Shown: positions 7,149 to 16,525, counted from the stretch's first letter. The stretch: 64,000 nt of DNA from Adlercreutzia equolifaciens DSM 19450 (GCF_000478885.1 NC_022567.1:310001-374000), one strand, 5' to 3'. The notes: a model not told the origin generated them from the letters alone. Numbers and translations are program-made.

Positions 7149-8915
7149 TTATCGTCCCTCGGGTTCGAAGCTTTCTACGAGGGCGATGAGTTCTTGACGC
7201 TTGTGGATGTCCAGCTTGACGTAGATGCGCTTGGAATGGGTGCGCACCGTGTTCTCGGAGACGAACAGCAGCTCGGCGATGTGGGCCACGGTGTTGCCGC
7301 GGGCGATGAGCTCGGCCACCTCCGCCTCGCGGGCCGATAGGCCGTAGAACTCGCGCACTGCCGCCATCTGCTTCGAGAAACGGTCGCGAAAGGCAGCGCC
7401 ATCTCGGGTAGCTGCAGTGCTACCGGACGATGCGCTATGAGGCGCTCCCTGCGCGTGATCTCCGCTTTCGGCTTGCGTACCGATGGTATTGGCAGCGCAG
7501 AGGAGGGGATCCGCGATTGCGGCATCCTTTCCTTCGACACCTTCTTCAGAAACAGATGCTGATGCTTCCGAGGCGGCGGATGGTGTGTCGGTCATGGCGG
7601 CTGCGCTGTCGGCACGGGCGATCACGCGGCTTGCGGGCCCTTTCTTCCCGCCGCGCTGGAGGGCCAACAGCTCGATCTCGTTGATGTCGGTGTCGGCCAG
7701 CACGCGGCGGAAGCCTCCCTGGCCGATGAAGTACATGATGCCGAGAAGGTACAGTGCCGCAATCGTCACCAGGGCAAGGGGCGGCAGGCCGCCCAGGGCT
7801 CCGCCGGCCGCTGCGCCCCCGGCGCTCCCTGCGACTAGCCCTTCCAGCACCGATCCGCCGAGAAATCCCACATCGTGCAGACCGTACATGATGCCGCCGA
7901 ACACGCCGTAGATGAACACCGGGTTGATGCCGCCGTCCCGAGACACCTGGGCGCACTGGATCATCATGAGCACGATGGCCACCGACCACAGCGCGTACAG
8001 CCCGGCCGCGAGCCCTTCCGCATAGCTGTCTCCCAAAAGCGGCAGCAGTAAAAAGCCGGTCGTCACCACGGGGAAGAACACCCGGTAGCTCGTGGCCACG
8101 TTGATGCGCAGGCTCTTGGTAGCCCACACGGCCAGAAGCGCCACGGCCGCCACCAGCATCGCCCCCATGGAAAGGGCGTTCACGAGCGTGCCCACCTCCG
8201 GGTCGCCAATGGCGAGCGAGCGCATGACGCCGGTGCAGAACCCCAACGTGCCAAGAGAAAGCGCCGGTCGCCAGACGGTGGCGAGTACGTGGCGGTACGT
8301 GCGCCGATGCTCGCGGGGTACGTCCTCGAACATGGGCTGGTCAAGATCGATGGAGCGACTCTTCAGCACGGCGGCCAGTCCGAACAGGGGCAGAAAGACG
8401 CAAGGGATGAGGTAGGCCGTCACCGCTACGGGGATAAGGTAGAGCGCGAAGTACAGCACGGCCGCCCATGCCGTGCCGGCGATAAGGTTGCCCATACCCT
8501 CGCGCGCGTCCTGGCTGGCGAAGAGGCGCTGCCACAGCATATAGAATCCGGCCGACCCCACGCCGAGCAGCGCGCCGCCGATGCAGACGAGCGGCACGGT
8601 GGCACCGCGCAGGTACATGGCTGCGATAAGCAAGCACCAGCCGCCCATGTAGGGTACCGTCACCGCCTTCACCATGAATCGTCGCGTCTCGGCGGGGAAG
8701 AACCACGTGCCGGCGGCGCTCGCCAGAAACGTGGCGGTGAAGGCCACGGACTCGGCGGCGAAGAACCACAGCATGACATCGGCGGTTTGGAAAGCGAGCG
8801 GCAGAAACGGGAACACGCCGCCCCACACGCTGGCGGCGTTGATGGCGAGGAAGAGCCCGTAGCCGAGCGAGGCCACGTTCGGCCGCAGAAGCCCTAAAAC
8901 GGTTTGGAAATTCAT
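7149..8915 (-). CDS. Membrane-bound LuxR-family transcriptional regulator
   Basis: 588 residues from the ATG at 8915, which follows GGGAGGGGG at good spacing. Roughly the first 400 residues contain about 12 hydrophobic segments like an MFS transporter (first one near PNVASLGYGLFLAINAA). A polar linker of ~90 residues follows, then a C-terminal LuxR/GerE helix-turn-helix: LSAREAEVAELIARGNT, then VSENTVRTHSKRIYVKL. This domain order is abundant in Eggerthellaceae, where such proteins (for example DadR of E. lenta) control neighbouring reductase genes. It is divergent from the dms operon at 9237, so it most likely activates that operon on sensing a substrate at the membrane. Confidence 0.9.
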   Translation of the reverse strand: MNFQTVLGLLRPNVASLGYGLFLAINAASVWGGVFPFLPLAFQTADVMLWFFAAESVAFTATFLASAAGTWFFPAETRRFMVKAVTVPYMGGWCLLIAAMYLRGATVPLVCIGGALLGVGSAGFYMLWQRLFASQDAREGMGNLIAGTAWAAVLYFALYLIPVAVTAYLIPCVFLPLFGLAAVLKSRSIDLDQPMFEDVPREHRRTYRHVLATVWRPALSLGTLGFCTGVMRSLAIGDPEVGTLVNALSMGAMLVAAVALLAVWATKSLRINVATSYRVFFPVVTTGFLLLPLLGDSYAEGLAAGLYALWSVAIVLMMIQCAQVSRDGGINPVFIYGVFGGIMYGLHDVGFLGGSVLEGLVAGSAGGAAAGGALGGLPPLALVTIAALYLLGIMYFIGQGGFRRVLADTDINEIELLALQRGGKKGPASRVIARADSAAAMTDTPSAASEASASVSEEGVEGKDAAIADPLLCAANTIGTQAESGDHAQGAPHSASSGSTAATRDGAAFRDRFSKQMAAVREFYGLSAREAEVAELIARGNTVAHIAELLFVSENTVRTHSKRIYVKLDIHKRQELIALVESFEPEGR

Positions 8916-9236
8916 CGCGCGCACCCCCTCCCGACGTTGCCGCTGTGCGGTAATCCGTGGTGAACAGTATAGCGTGGCCACGAGTTTCCGTCTTGGCGAA
9001 ATGGAAAAAGGGTGATAGAGTGATCGCCTGTGAGCTGGGGAAATGCGAAAATCACACGGAGTATGTGACACGCTCGCTGCGGCAGGGGGCCTATGATGCG
9101 GCCCGTCGGGAGCGACGGTGAACGCCACCGCGACCGACGCGAGGCGCCGCCTTCCACGGCGCCGCGGGCCCGATCCTTACGGAAGAGGGGCGGGCCGCAG
9201 AAGAGAAGAGATTCGCAAGAGGAAAGGGAGGGTACC
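8916..9236. promoter_or_regulatory. Divergent control region, LuxR gene / dms operon
   Basis: 321 bases without a gene. On the minus strand TATACT (complement of 8966-8971) is a fair -10 for the regulator. A TGTGA (9029-9033) and TCACA (9052-9056) dyad and a further TATGTGACA at 9062-9070 are candidate operator half-sites. GAAAGGGAGGG before 9237 is the dmsA ribosome site. No strong plus-strand promoter was identified by eye. Confidence 0.4.
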
Positions 9237-11678
9237 ATGACGAACTCCGAGAAGACTGCTCTGTCTCGTCGCACGTTCGTGAAGGGATCCGCACTGGCCG
9301 GCCTTGGGGCCGCCGCCGTAGGCACCACGTCTCTGTTCGGCTGCGCGCCGCAGGGCACCGGCTCCGGAGACGCCGAGCTCGCCGAAACCGGCGACACCGC
9401 GCCGGTCGACGAGAAGATCTGCTGGACGCATTGCCATGTGAACTGCGGCGGCGCTTGCGTGCTGCAGTGCCATGTGGTTGACGACGAGATCACCTACGTG
9501 GAATCTGACAATACCGGCGACGCTTCCTTCGGTGGTTTCCAGGCTCGCGCTTGCCTGCGCGGCCGTTCCATCCGCCGCTGGATCAACGGCGAGGATCGCC
9601 TGAACTATCCCATGAAGCGCGTGGAGGGCTCCAAGCGCGGCGAGGGCAAGTACGAGCAGATCAGCTGGGACGAGGCTCTGGATACCATCGCCTCCGAGTT
9701 CAAGCGCATCACCGAGGCTTACGGCAACGAGTCCGTCTTTATCCAGGAGTGCTCCGGCGTCGAGCAGAACGTGATCATGAACAACCCCTGGTTCCGTCTG
9801 TTCAACCTGTGCGGCGGCGTGGTCACTCGCTACGGCAACTACTCCAACGGGGCGCTGACCTTCGGCGCCCAGCTGTACACCTATGGCGGTGGTTGGGGCA
9901 AGCGCTCCTTCAAGACACTGACCGACGGCGAGCTGGTGGTCATGTTCGGCAACGCCCCCTGCGACACCCGCATGGCCGGCGACGGCCACGGCTACGATCT
10001 GCTGGTGGCCATGGAACAGAAGAACGTGCGCGTCATCTGCATCGACCCACGCCGCAGCGAGATCGCCACGAACCGCGACGTGGAGTGGATTCCCATCCGC
10101 CCCGGTACCGACGCGGCGCTCGTGGCTGGCATTGCCCATGAGCTCATCGCCAGCAACCTGGTGGATGTGGACTTCCTGCACACCTATTGCGTTGGTTATG
10201 ACGAGGAGTCCCTGCCCGAGGGCGCTCCGGCCAACAGCTCCTACTACGCCTACATCATGGGCACCGGCTACGACATGGTGGAGAAAACCCCGGCGTGGGC
10301 TGCCGCCATCACTCAGATTCCCGAGCAGCGTATCATAGATCTCGCCCATGAGATCGGCGAAGCCAAGCCCTGCTTCATCTGTCAGGGCTGGGGCCCGCAG
10401 CGCCGCACCAACGGTGAGACTGCGGCCCGTGCCATCGCTCTTCTGCCCCAGCTCGTGGGCCAGGTGGGGCTGCCCTCTACGAATTCCGGCCTGCGCGAGG
10501 GCAACGGCGGCTTTGAGCTGAACTCGCTGCCCACTGGTGATAATCCTATCGAAGTGAAGTTTCCGAACTACCTGTGGCCCGAGGCTATCAAGGATGGCAC
10601 GAAGCTCACGGCCCTGAATGCCGGCATCCAGAACGCCGACGCGCTGCCCGCGCCCATCAAGATGATGATCAACTACGGCAACAACATGCCGGCCAACCAG
10701 AACGGCGACATCAACTTCACCACCGACATCCTGCGCGACGAAAGCCTGTGCGAGTTCATCGTTTGTTACGACGTGGTCATGACCGATTCCGCCAAGTATG
10801 CCGACATCATCCTGCCCGACCTCACCCCGCAAGAGACCTGGACGCTTTCCACCCAGGGCGAGAACAACGACACCCAGGGCATCTGGTTCGGCCAGCCCAC
10901 CACCTCCGCTAAGTTCGAGCGTCGCGAGGTGTACGAGGTGTGCGCCGATCTGGCCGACCGTTTGGGCGTGAAGGATGCCTACACCGACGGCGGCAAGACC
11001 CGCGAGGACTGGTGCCGTGAGTTGTACGAGGAGTTCCGTGCCGAGAATCCCGACGCTCCCACCTGGGAAGAGGGTCTGGCGGCCGGCGTTTACAAGAAGG
11101 ATATCGAGGTAGACAACGCCACCGATCCCTTCATCGAGGATCCGGCGGCCAACCCGTTGGAGACGGCCACGGGCAAGATCCAGATCTACTCCCCTGAGTT
11201 AGCTGAGTACGCCGCCACGTGGGAGCTGCAGGAGGGCGACGTCATCTGCCCCATCCCGATCTACGTGCCTGGCTTCGACGGCCCCGACTCCAACACCGAG
11301 GAGTACCCGCTGCAGTTCACCGGCTACCACACCAAGGCCCACACTCATTCAAGCTACGCCAACAACCAGATCATTCAGGACGCTCATCGTCACAACGTCT
11401 GGATCAATCCGCTGGATGCGGCCGAGCGTAACATCAAGACCGGCGACATGGTTCGCGTGTTTAACGACCATGGCGAGATCCTCATCGAGGCGAAGGTGAC
11501 CGACCGCATCATGCCTGGTGTGGGCGCTATCCCGCAGGGCATGTGGCATGACGCTGACATGGGCGGCGACCGTGTGGACAAGGGCGGCTGCATCAACACG
11601 CTGACGAGCCGCCACTGCACTCCGGTGGCCAAGGCCACGGGCCAGCACACCATCATCGGCCAGATCGCCAAGGCGTAA
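9237..11678 (+). CDS. dmsA: DmsA-type molybdopterin reductase, Tat-exported
   Basis: 813 residues, the usual size for DmsA. The Tat signal SRRTFVKGSALAGLGAAA lies at residues 10-27, followed by a lipobox-like LFGC. The Fe-S region has CHVNCGGACVLQCHV, close to the CxxxC..C arrangement of DmsA. TRYGNYSNGAL aligns with the E. coli DmsA segment holding the Mo-coordinating serine, giving Ser203. Core phrases such as GELVVMFGNAPCDTRM and the C-terminal dinucleotide-binding domain (PLDAAERNIKTGDMVRVFNDHGE) are present. The start at 9237 follows GGGAGGG. Electrons come from the DmsB gene 16 bases downstream. DMSO, TMAO, methionine sulfoxide or another S/N-oxide are possible substrates; the sequence does not decide. 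Confidence 0.9.
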   Translation: MTNSEKTALSRRTFVKGSALAGLGAAAVGTTSLFGCAPQGTGSGDAELAETGDTAPVDEKICWTHCHVNCGGACVLQCHVVDDEITYVESDNTGDASFGGFQARACLRGRSIRRWINGEDRLNYPMKRVEGSKRGEGKYEQISWDEALDTIASEFKRITEAYGNESVFIQECSGVEQNVIMNNPWFRLFNLCGGVVTRYGNYSNGALTFGAQLYTYGGGWGKRSFKTLTDGELVVMFGNAPCDTRMAGDGHGYDLLVAMEQKNVRVICIDPRRSEIATNRDVEWIPIRPGTDAALVAGIAHELIASNLVDVDFLHTYCVGYDEESLPEGAPANSSYYAYIMGTGYDMVEKTPAWAAAITQIPEQRIIDLAHEIGEAKPCFICQGWGPQRRTNGETAARAIALLPQLVGQVGLPSTNSGLREGNGGFELNSLPTGDNPIEVKFPNYLWPEAIKDGTKLTALNAGIQNADALPAPIKMMINYGNNMPANQNGDINFTTDILRDESLCEFIVCYDVVMTDSAKYADIILPDLTPQETWTLSTQGENNDTQGIWFGQPTTSAKFERREVYEVCADLADRLGVKDAYTDGGKTREDWCRELYEEFRAENPDAPTWEEGLAAGVYKKDIEVDNATDPFIEDPAANPLETATGKIQIYSPELAEYAATWELQEGDVICPIPIYVPGFDGPDSNTEEYPLQFTGYHTKAHTHSSYANNQIIQDAHRHNVWINPLDAAERNIKTGDMVRVFNDHGEILIEAKVTDRIMPGVGAIPQGMWHDADMGGDRVDKGGCINTLTSRHCTPVAKATGQHTIIGQIAKA

Positions 11679-11694
11679 GAGAGGGGAATGAACC

Positions 11695-12318
11695 ATGACT
11701 CAGTACGGTTTCCACTTCGACGGAACGCGCTGCACCGGCTGCAAGACCTGTGTGCTCGCCTGCAAGGACAAGAACAACCTGCCCAACGACATCAACTTCC
11801 GCAACGTCTACGAGTATGGTGGCGGCACGTGGAACCAGGACGCCGCGGGCTGCTGGACTCAGGACACCTTCACCTACCACGTATCGGTGGCCTGCAATCA
11901 CTGTGACATGCCTATGTGCATGGCGAACTGCCCCCAGGGCGCCATCGAGAAGAACCCCGACACTGGCGAGGTGAGAAGCGATCCCGAGAAGTGCATCGGA
12001 TGTGGCACCTGCTCGCAGACGTGCCCCTACGGTGCCCCCAAGGTGGATATGGAAGCCATGAAGTCGGTGAAGTGCAACATGTGCGCCGACCGCGTGGCCG
12101 AGGGCAAGCAGCCCATTTGCGTGGAGGCCTGTCCGCTGCGAGCTCTGGACTTTGGCGACATCGAGGAGCTGCGGGCCGCTTACGGCGACGACGCGGAGAT
12201 CGCGCCTCTGCCTGCGGCCAGCGAGAGCCAGCCGAACTTGGTGATCACGGCTCCCGTGGGTGCCAAGCCGGTCGGCGATAGCACCGGCGCCATCATGAAC
12301 GAGTTGGAGATCATGTAG
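11695..12318 (+). CDS. dmsB: DmsB-type 4Fe-4S ferredoxin subunit
   Basis: 207 residues, the normal DmsB length. Four clusters in DmsB order: CTGCKTCVLACKDKNNL, CNHCDMPMCMANCP, CIGCGTCSQTCP and CNMC with CVEACPLRALDFG. The last phrase, ending in ALDFG, is typical of true DmsB proteins. It sits 16 bases after dmsA with its own GAGAGGGG ribosome site and should bridge DmsA and the DmsC anchor. A paralogue with the same cluster layout is encoded next at 12535. Confidence 0.93.
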   Translation: MTQYGFHFDGTRCTGCKTCVLACKDKNNLPNDINFRNVYEYGGGTWNQDAAGCWTQDTFTYHVSVACNHCDMPMCMANCPQGAIEKNPDTGEVRSDPEKCIGCGTCSQTCPYGAPKVDMEAMKSVKCNMCADRVAEGKQPICVEACPLRALDFGDIEELRAAYGDDAEIAPLPAASESQPNLVITAPVGAKPVGDSTGAIMNELEIM

Positions 12319-12322
12319 GTTC

Positions 12323-12345
12323 CGTTCGCCCTGACGGGACGAACG
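12323..12345. terminator. Short hairpin between dmsB and dmsB2
   Basis: CGTTCG (12323-12328) pairs with CGAACG (12340-12345), extended by partly pairing inner bases; no T-run. With a 216-base gap to the next gene it could attenuate read-through and explain different expression of the two dmsB copies. Weak evidence. Confidence 0.3.
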
Positions 12346-12534
12346 AACCGGCCGACGCTGCGGCTCCGGCAGGCACTTGCCTCTGCGCTTTACCGCTTAC
12401 CCTCACGTACGAAGTACGCTCGGCCGCGGTTCAGCACAGATCCAGGCACCTGTCGGAGCCTCGCTGACTTCCTTGGGCGCTCTTGGGTGCGGTAGAATGA
12501 TGGCAGCATTATTAGAGGTTTGGAAGGGGGGGAC

Positions 12535-13161
12535 GTGCAGTACGGGTTCCATTTCAACGGGCTGCGGTGTACGGGGTGCAAGACCTGCATGCTCGCCTGC
12601 AAAGATTTCCACGACCTTCCCTCCTCCATTGCCTTCCGTCAGATATACGAGTACGGCGGCGGCACCTGGCAGCGCGAAGCTGAAGGCACGCTATCCCAGA
12701 ACACCTTCTGCTACTACGTATCGTCAGCCTGCAACCACTGCGGCAACCCGGCCTGCGTGCGCGTGTGTCCCACCGGGGCCATGCACAAGGATGAGCGCGG
12801 GCTCGTCTCCGTGGACGGGGCCCGCTGCATCGGCTGCGGCTACTGTGCCCTGTCGTGTCCCTACCGGGCCCCGAAGGTCGATCGGGAGGCCGGCCGTTCG
12901 GTAAAGTGCGACGGGTGCACCGATCGGGTGGCCGTCGGTCGGATGCCCGTGTGCGTGGAAGCGTGCCCCCTGCGGGCGCTGGATTTCGGTTCCATCGACG
13001 AGCTGCGCAAGAAGTACGGCGACGTATCCGATCTGCCGCCGTTGCCCGTCGCAACGGCGACGTCTCCGAACCTGGTGCTGACGCCGCCGGCCTGCTTTGA
13101 AGCCGACGCGGAACGGGTGCGCGCGGAGGGCCAGGTTCTGAATATCCGGGAAATCGTGTGA
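12535..13161 (+). CDS. Second DmsB-type ferredoxin (paralogue)
   Basis: 208 residues, with the GTG start at 12535 directly after AAGGGGGGG; an in-frame TTG at 12520 precedes this site and is rejected. Clusters: CTGCKTCMLACKDFHDL, CNHCGNPACVRVCP, CIGCGYCALSCP, CDGC and CVEACPLRALDFG. Line by line it matches the product of 11695-12318 (YGFHFNG/DG.RCTGCKTC, YEYGGGTW, shared C-terminal PLP..T/ES.PNLV), so it arose by tandem duplication. It has no catalytic gene of its own here and precedes torD and dmsC, so it may be an alternative electron link for the same enzyme or serve another DmsA elsewhere. Confidence 0.9.
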   Translation: MQYGFHFNGLRCTGCKTCMLACKDFHDLPSSIAFRQIYEYGGGTWQREAEGTLSQNTFCYYVSSACNHCGNPACVRVCPTGAMHKDERGLVSVDGARCIGCGYCALSCPYRAPKVDREAGRSVKCDGCTDRVAVGRMPVCVEACPLRALDFGSIDELRKKYGDVSDLPPLPVATATSPNLVLTPPACFEADAERVRAEGQVLNIREIV

Positions 13162-13208
13162 AATACGACGGGCTTTCGTTTCCGTTGAATTGTGCGAAAG
13201 GAAGCAAG

Positions 13209-13850
13209 ATGAGCGAGCAAGCCGATCAGATGGCCGCCGTGGCTTTTGCCGGAGCGAGCTTGGCCCCGTTCTTCCTGAACGACCCGAGGACGGGCGACGC
13301 CGCCGACGCCTTCGCGGCGATGGCCGAGCTTGACGTGGCTGCCGCCGCTGCTGAATGGCCCTTCGTTGATGAGGCCACGGCCGCTGATGCCTTGGCGCTG
13401 ATGCGCGAGGGTCTGGCCGCCGGCGCTGACAACGAGAACCTGGTGTGGGAGTATCGCCGCCTGTTCGTGGGGCCGGGCCACTTGCCCGCGCCGCCTTGGG
13501 GCTCGGTGTACACCGACCGCGAGTGCGTCGTCTTCGGCGAGGCCACGCTCGCCCTGCGGGCCTGGATGCGTCGGGTCGGCGTGGCGCGCACCGCCGACGA
13601 GCGCACGCCGGAGGACCACATCGGCCTCATGCTGGCGCTGCTGTCCTATCTGGCCGAGGAGCGCCCCGATCTGGTGGACGAGTACCTGCGCGATCATCTG
13701 CTCACCTGGGCGCTGCACTATTTGGAAGCGTTGGAAGCGGCGGCCGACCACCCCTTCTACCAGGGCTTGGCGGCCCTGACCCGCTCCACGCTGCTCGGGC
13801 TGCAAGCGGCGCGCGGCCTTGAGGTCACGCTGCCCCACTTCTACTGCTAG
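13209..13850 (+). CDS. TorD/DmsD family molybdoenzyme chaperone
   Basis: 213 residues, typical of the all-helical TorD/DmsD family. Visible features are EYRRLFVGPGHLPAPPWGSVYTD, matching the conserved 'E..RLF.GP....PP..S.Y' block, and EDHIGLMLALLSYL, matching 'E.DHI..ML.fM..L'. Such proteins bind the Tat signal of the Mo subunit and hold it until cofactor is loaded. The ATG at 13209 follows GAAAGGAAG. In the dms operon it would serve the DmsA of 9237-11678. A second TorD is encoded at 46627-47394 for the other island. Confidence 0.88.
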   Translation: MSEQADQMAAVAFAGASLAPFFLNDPRTGDAADAFAAMAELDVAAAAAEWPFVDEATAADALALMREGLAAGADNENLVWEYRRLFVGPGHLPAPPWGSVYTDRECVVFGEATLALRAWMRRVGVARTADERTPEDHIGLMLALLSYLAEERPDLVDEYLRDHLLTWALHYLEALEAAADHPFYQGLAALTRSTLLGLQAARGLEVTLPHFYC

Positions 13851-13858
13851 GGCACCCC

Positions 13859-14776
13859 GTGGACGGCTTCACCCTCGCCTTCAGCGAAATCACCCTCGTG
13901 CTCTTCACGACGCTCGCCCCCTCGGGCGCGGTGGCCTATCTCATCATGGGGCTGCCGGTGCTGACCGGACAAGCGCGCGGCGAGGCGGCGCGGCGCCTGA
14001 ACAAGTGGTCCTGCCTGCCGTTGGTGGTGGCCATGGTGGGCCTTATCGCCTCGGCCACGCATCTGGGGAACCCGTCCAACGCGCTGTACGTGTTCACGGG
14101 CGTGGGCCGCAGCCCGCTTTCCACCGAGGTGTTCAGCGCCGTGATCTTCCTCGCGCTGGCGGGGGTGTTCTGGCTGTACTCCTTCGCCGAGCATCCGCGT
14201 GCCGGGCTGCAGCGGGGGCTTTTGGCGGCCATCGACGTCGCCATCGTCGCCTTCGTGCTGGCCGTGGCCTTCGCCTACCACGTGGATACGATCCTGACCT
14301 GGAGTTTGCTCCTCGTGCCCGTGAGCCTTGGGTTGAACGCCCTGTTCGGCGGCCCGCTTTTGGCGCTCGTCGGCTTTGCCGTGGCGGACTTCGATGCCGG
14401 TCGCCGCGGCACGCGCGTCCTGCTCGCCCTCGCGACGGCGGCCTGGGCGGCCAATGTCGTCGTGTACGCCGTTCTCGGCCTCCAGCTTCAGGGCATCGAA
14501 AACGAGCTCGTCTCCGCCGCCGACCTCGTGGCCGGCTATCCGGCCTACCTCGCAGCCTTCGCCCTGCTCGCCGTCGCCGCCCTCGCCCTCGCCTGGCGCG
14601 CCGAGGCCCAAAGCGCACGTCGTGGACTCATGGAAGGCCAGAACGCCGAGGCCCAGGATGCACATCGCCGGCTCCTCGCCCGGCTTGCCACGGCGAGCAT
14701 CCTCGCCTTCGCCGCCCTCTTCCTCATGCGCTTCACCTTCTACATGAGCCACCTCACCCTCGGCCTCGGCGTCTAG
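13859..14776 (+). CDS. dmsC: DmsC-type membrane anchor subunit
   Basis: 305 residues with about eight hydrophobic segments, the DmsC pattern. It begins FTLAFSEITLVLFTTLAPSGA and contains ATHLGNPSNALYVFTGVGRSPLSTEV, closely following the E. coli DmsC region near the quinol site (HLG.P..A......SWLS.EV). It anchors DmsAB and oxidises menaquinol. The GTG at 13859, 8 bases after torD, has no strong ribosome site, so translation is probably coupled to torD. Its final 73 bases (14702-14774) are repeated exactly at 18380-18452 after the next two genes. Confidence 0.85.
   Translation: MDGFTLAFSEITLVLFTTLAPSGAVAYLIMGLPVLTGQARGEAARRLNKWSCLPLVVAMVGLIASATHLGNPSNALYVFTGVGRSPLSTEVFSAVIFLALAGVFWLYSFAEHPRAGLQRGLLAAIDVAIVAFVLAVAFAYHVDTILTWSLLLVPVSLGLNALFGGPLLALVGFAVADFDAGRRGTRVLLALATAAWAANVVVYAVLGLQLQGIENELVSAADLVAGYPAYLAAFALLAVAALALAWRAEAQSARRGLMEGQNAEAQDAHRRLLARLATASILAFAALFLMRFTFYMSHLTLGLGV
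14702..14774 (+). repeat. 73-bp direct repeat, copy 1 (3' end of dmsC)
   Basis: The last 24 codons of dmsC (from LAFAALFLMRF to the last sense codon GTC plus one stop base) match 18380-18452 base for base. Copy 1 ends in a TAG stop and copy 2 in TGA, so the flanks differ immediately outside. The distance between copies is 3678 bp and encloses the LuxR regulator and flavoprotein reductase. Confidence 0.97.
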
Positions 14777-14780
14777 GGGC

Positions 14781-14912
14781 AGTGGCCTCAATTTGGCGAA
14801 TGTGACGGGCCAATCGTTCGTTCGGGACCAAAGCAAGTAGGATTTTGGTCGAAGCAGAGCAAAGTGGCCCCAAATGAAGGGTTGCGATGTTGAAACCTTC
14901 GATTCGGGGCTA
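14781..14912. repeat. Three-arm dyad C (degenerate)
   Basis: Two forward arms beginning AGTGGCCTCAATTTGG (14781) and AGTGGCCCCAAATGAAGG (14863), and one inverted arm at 14893-14912 whose complement begins TAGCCCCGAATCGAAGG. A small inner dyad GACCAAA / TTTTGGTC lies at 14826-14850. Arms resemble those of cluster F at 43194. It sits between dmsC and the minus-strand regulator and may also end their transcripts. Confidence 0.6.
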
Positions 14913-14920
14913 TGGGGCGA

Positions 14921-16426
14921 CTAGAGTCCTGCTTCCTGCCGATACGCTTCGAGCAGGTCGAGCAGTTCCTTGCGTTTGTGAATGCCAAGACGTTTGTAAA
15001 TACGGTTGGTGTGCGTGTTGACCGTACCACGAGCCATGTAAAGCTCCTCTTCTATGTCACTCGCCTTATAGCCTTGGGCGAGGCAGACCAAGACATCGCG
15101 GGCACGTTCGCCCAGATCGTTGCGTCGCGCAACGATGTCGCACACTTCCACGATGTTGCGATACTTGATGAGAAGAGCCTGCTCTTCGGGGGACAGCTCC
15201 TGGCTGAGGGTGACGGGGCGCATGGAAAGCAGATCGATGTCACGCTCGGTGAGCACGCAGAGATAGCCGAAGAACAGAAGGAGGACGCAGGTCATGGCAG
15301 CGAAGGAGAACGAGGCGATTGCGCCATCCGGCGACGTCGTGAAGAGGGCGTAGAACCCCAGCCCAACCAGTCCGCCTGCAACCAGCGCACTGCGCCCCCA
15401 GCTAAAGGCAGTAATGGAGGAAAGGCCGAACCGATGGCAGGCCTCTGCGAGCAAAAGCCAGTTCATTACGTTGAAGCACGTATAGCTTGTCACGGCGAAC
15501 CCAGATACCAGCAGTGGATTTTGGAAAGGGATGACGATAAGGTAGCCGGCCACCATCAAGAGTAGAGCCGGCTTGTAGGCGAAGGCGAAATCGTAATGGC
15601 GCGAGAAGAGTGTGAGGGTGACGAAGACGGCAAGGGCGAACAAGGTTGCTACGGGCATGACGAGCGAGTAGACCGTGTCGGTGTTGCCGATGTCCATCAT
15701 GTTCGGCATGAGGGAATTGCAAAGGCCGAAGGCGAGCGAAACCACGGAAATCTTTCCGATGATCTTGCGTGGGTTGATGGGGGCCGAGGGCCGGCTCGCT
15801 GCAAGAGGGGAAACCTGGTTGTCGGTCGGAGGATTACGTCGAAGGCATTCCCTCAGGCACAGCGAGGAGACCAAGGGAAGGAGCGCGACGAGGATTTCGT
15901 TGGCTCCGATTGGGAGCACATGGGAGAGGGGGACGACGAGCGAGGCGAAGAAGTAGGCAAGGGGAACCTCTATGACTGCCGTCGTCGAATAGCTTTGCGT
16001 GTACATGATGCCCCATATGACGCAGAGGGCGGCACTTCCCAACCCCGTGAGAATCCCCGAAAGACAAAGGGACCAAAAGGGAGAGGGAAGGGACGGCAGC
16101 AGGCTGCCGACGGCGACGGCGAGGGCCATGATGGTAAACGCCCGAAGCCGATGTGCGGCGAGCAACTTCTGCAAGGGGCGTCGCCCTAGAATCATGGCAA
16201 GAGACGCCGCCAAATAGGAAAGCGATGAAATAGCGTAAATGCTTCCGGCTGCAGCCGTTGGATCGGCATACGAGGGCATTAGGTGCTCGTCGGAGAAGAA
16301 GAACAGATAGTTCCACATCATGAGCGTCATGAGTCCGAGCATGCGCCAGGACAGGAATTCGCCCTGAGCCAACTTCCCGACGCGCGCCCGAAGCGTGGCA
16401 AAGTATTCGCGATCCAGCAGTGACAT
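14921..16426 (-). CDS. Membrane-bound LuxR-family transcriptional regulator
   Basis: 501 residues from the ATG at 16426, which has GGGAGGTGGG just upstream; the longer open frame to 16639 has no comparable site. After a short polar start (MSLLDREYFATLRARV) there are about ten to twelve hydrophobic segments, then a C-terminal LuxR HTH (SDIEEELYMARGTVNTHTNRIYKRL). It is a paralogue in architecture of the product of 7149-8915. Divergent from the flavoprotein reductase at 16639, which it probably regulates through the 212-base gap. The pair lies inside the segment bracketed by the 73-bp repeat. Confidence 0.9.
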   Translation of the reverse strand: MSLLDREYFATLRARVGKLAQGEFLSWRMLGLMTLMMWNYLFFFSDEHLMPSYADPTAAAGSIYAISSLSYLAASLAMILGRRPLQKLLAAHRLRAFTIMALAVAVGSLLPSLPSPFWSLCLSGILTGLGSAALCVIWGIMYTQSYSTTAVIEVPLAYFFASLVVPLSHVLPIGANEILVALLPLVSSLCLRECLRRNPPTDNQVSPLAASRPSAPINPRKIIGKISVVSLAFGLCNSLMPNMMDIGNTDTVYSLVMPVATLFALAVFVTLTLFSRHYDFAFAYKPALLLMVAGYLIVIPFQNPLLVSGFAVTSYTCFNVMNWLLLAEACHRFGLSSITAFSWGRSALVAGGLVGLGFYALFTTSPDGAIASFSFAAMTCVLLLFFGYLCVLTERDIDLLSMRPVTLSQELSPEEQALLIKYRNIVEVCDIVARRNDLGERARDVLVCLAQGYKASDIEEELYMARGTVNTHTNRIYKRLGIHKRKELLDLLEAYRQEAGL

Positions 16427-16511
16427 GTCCCACCTCCCAAGAAGATAGTACCAAAAGAAAGTCGGCTCCCATAATGCCGTCCGGGCAAAGAAATGAGCGG
16501 GATTGGGAAAC

Positions 16512-16525
16512 ATAAGAAAACTTAT
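16512..16525. promoter_or_regulatory. ATAAG-N4-CTTAT dyad in divergent region
   Basis: ATAAG (16512-16516), four A, CTTAT (16521-16525), preceded by C so that a CATAAG half-site is formed; a further CATAAG lies at 16547-16552. Located between the LuxR gene and the reductase it faces. Candidate LuxR-type operator; similar half-sites occur at 48278 and 49498. Confidence 0.5.

Noticed and set aside
12467..12480. CTGACTTCCTTGG shared with 41750-41762 after rpoC
   Set aside because: A 13-base match in two intergenic regions without further similarity or structure; may be chance.
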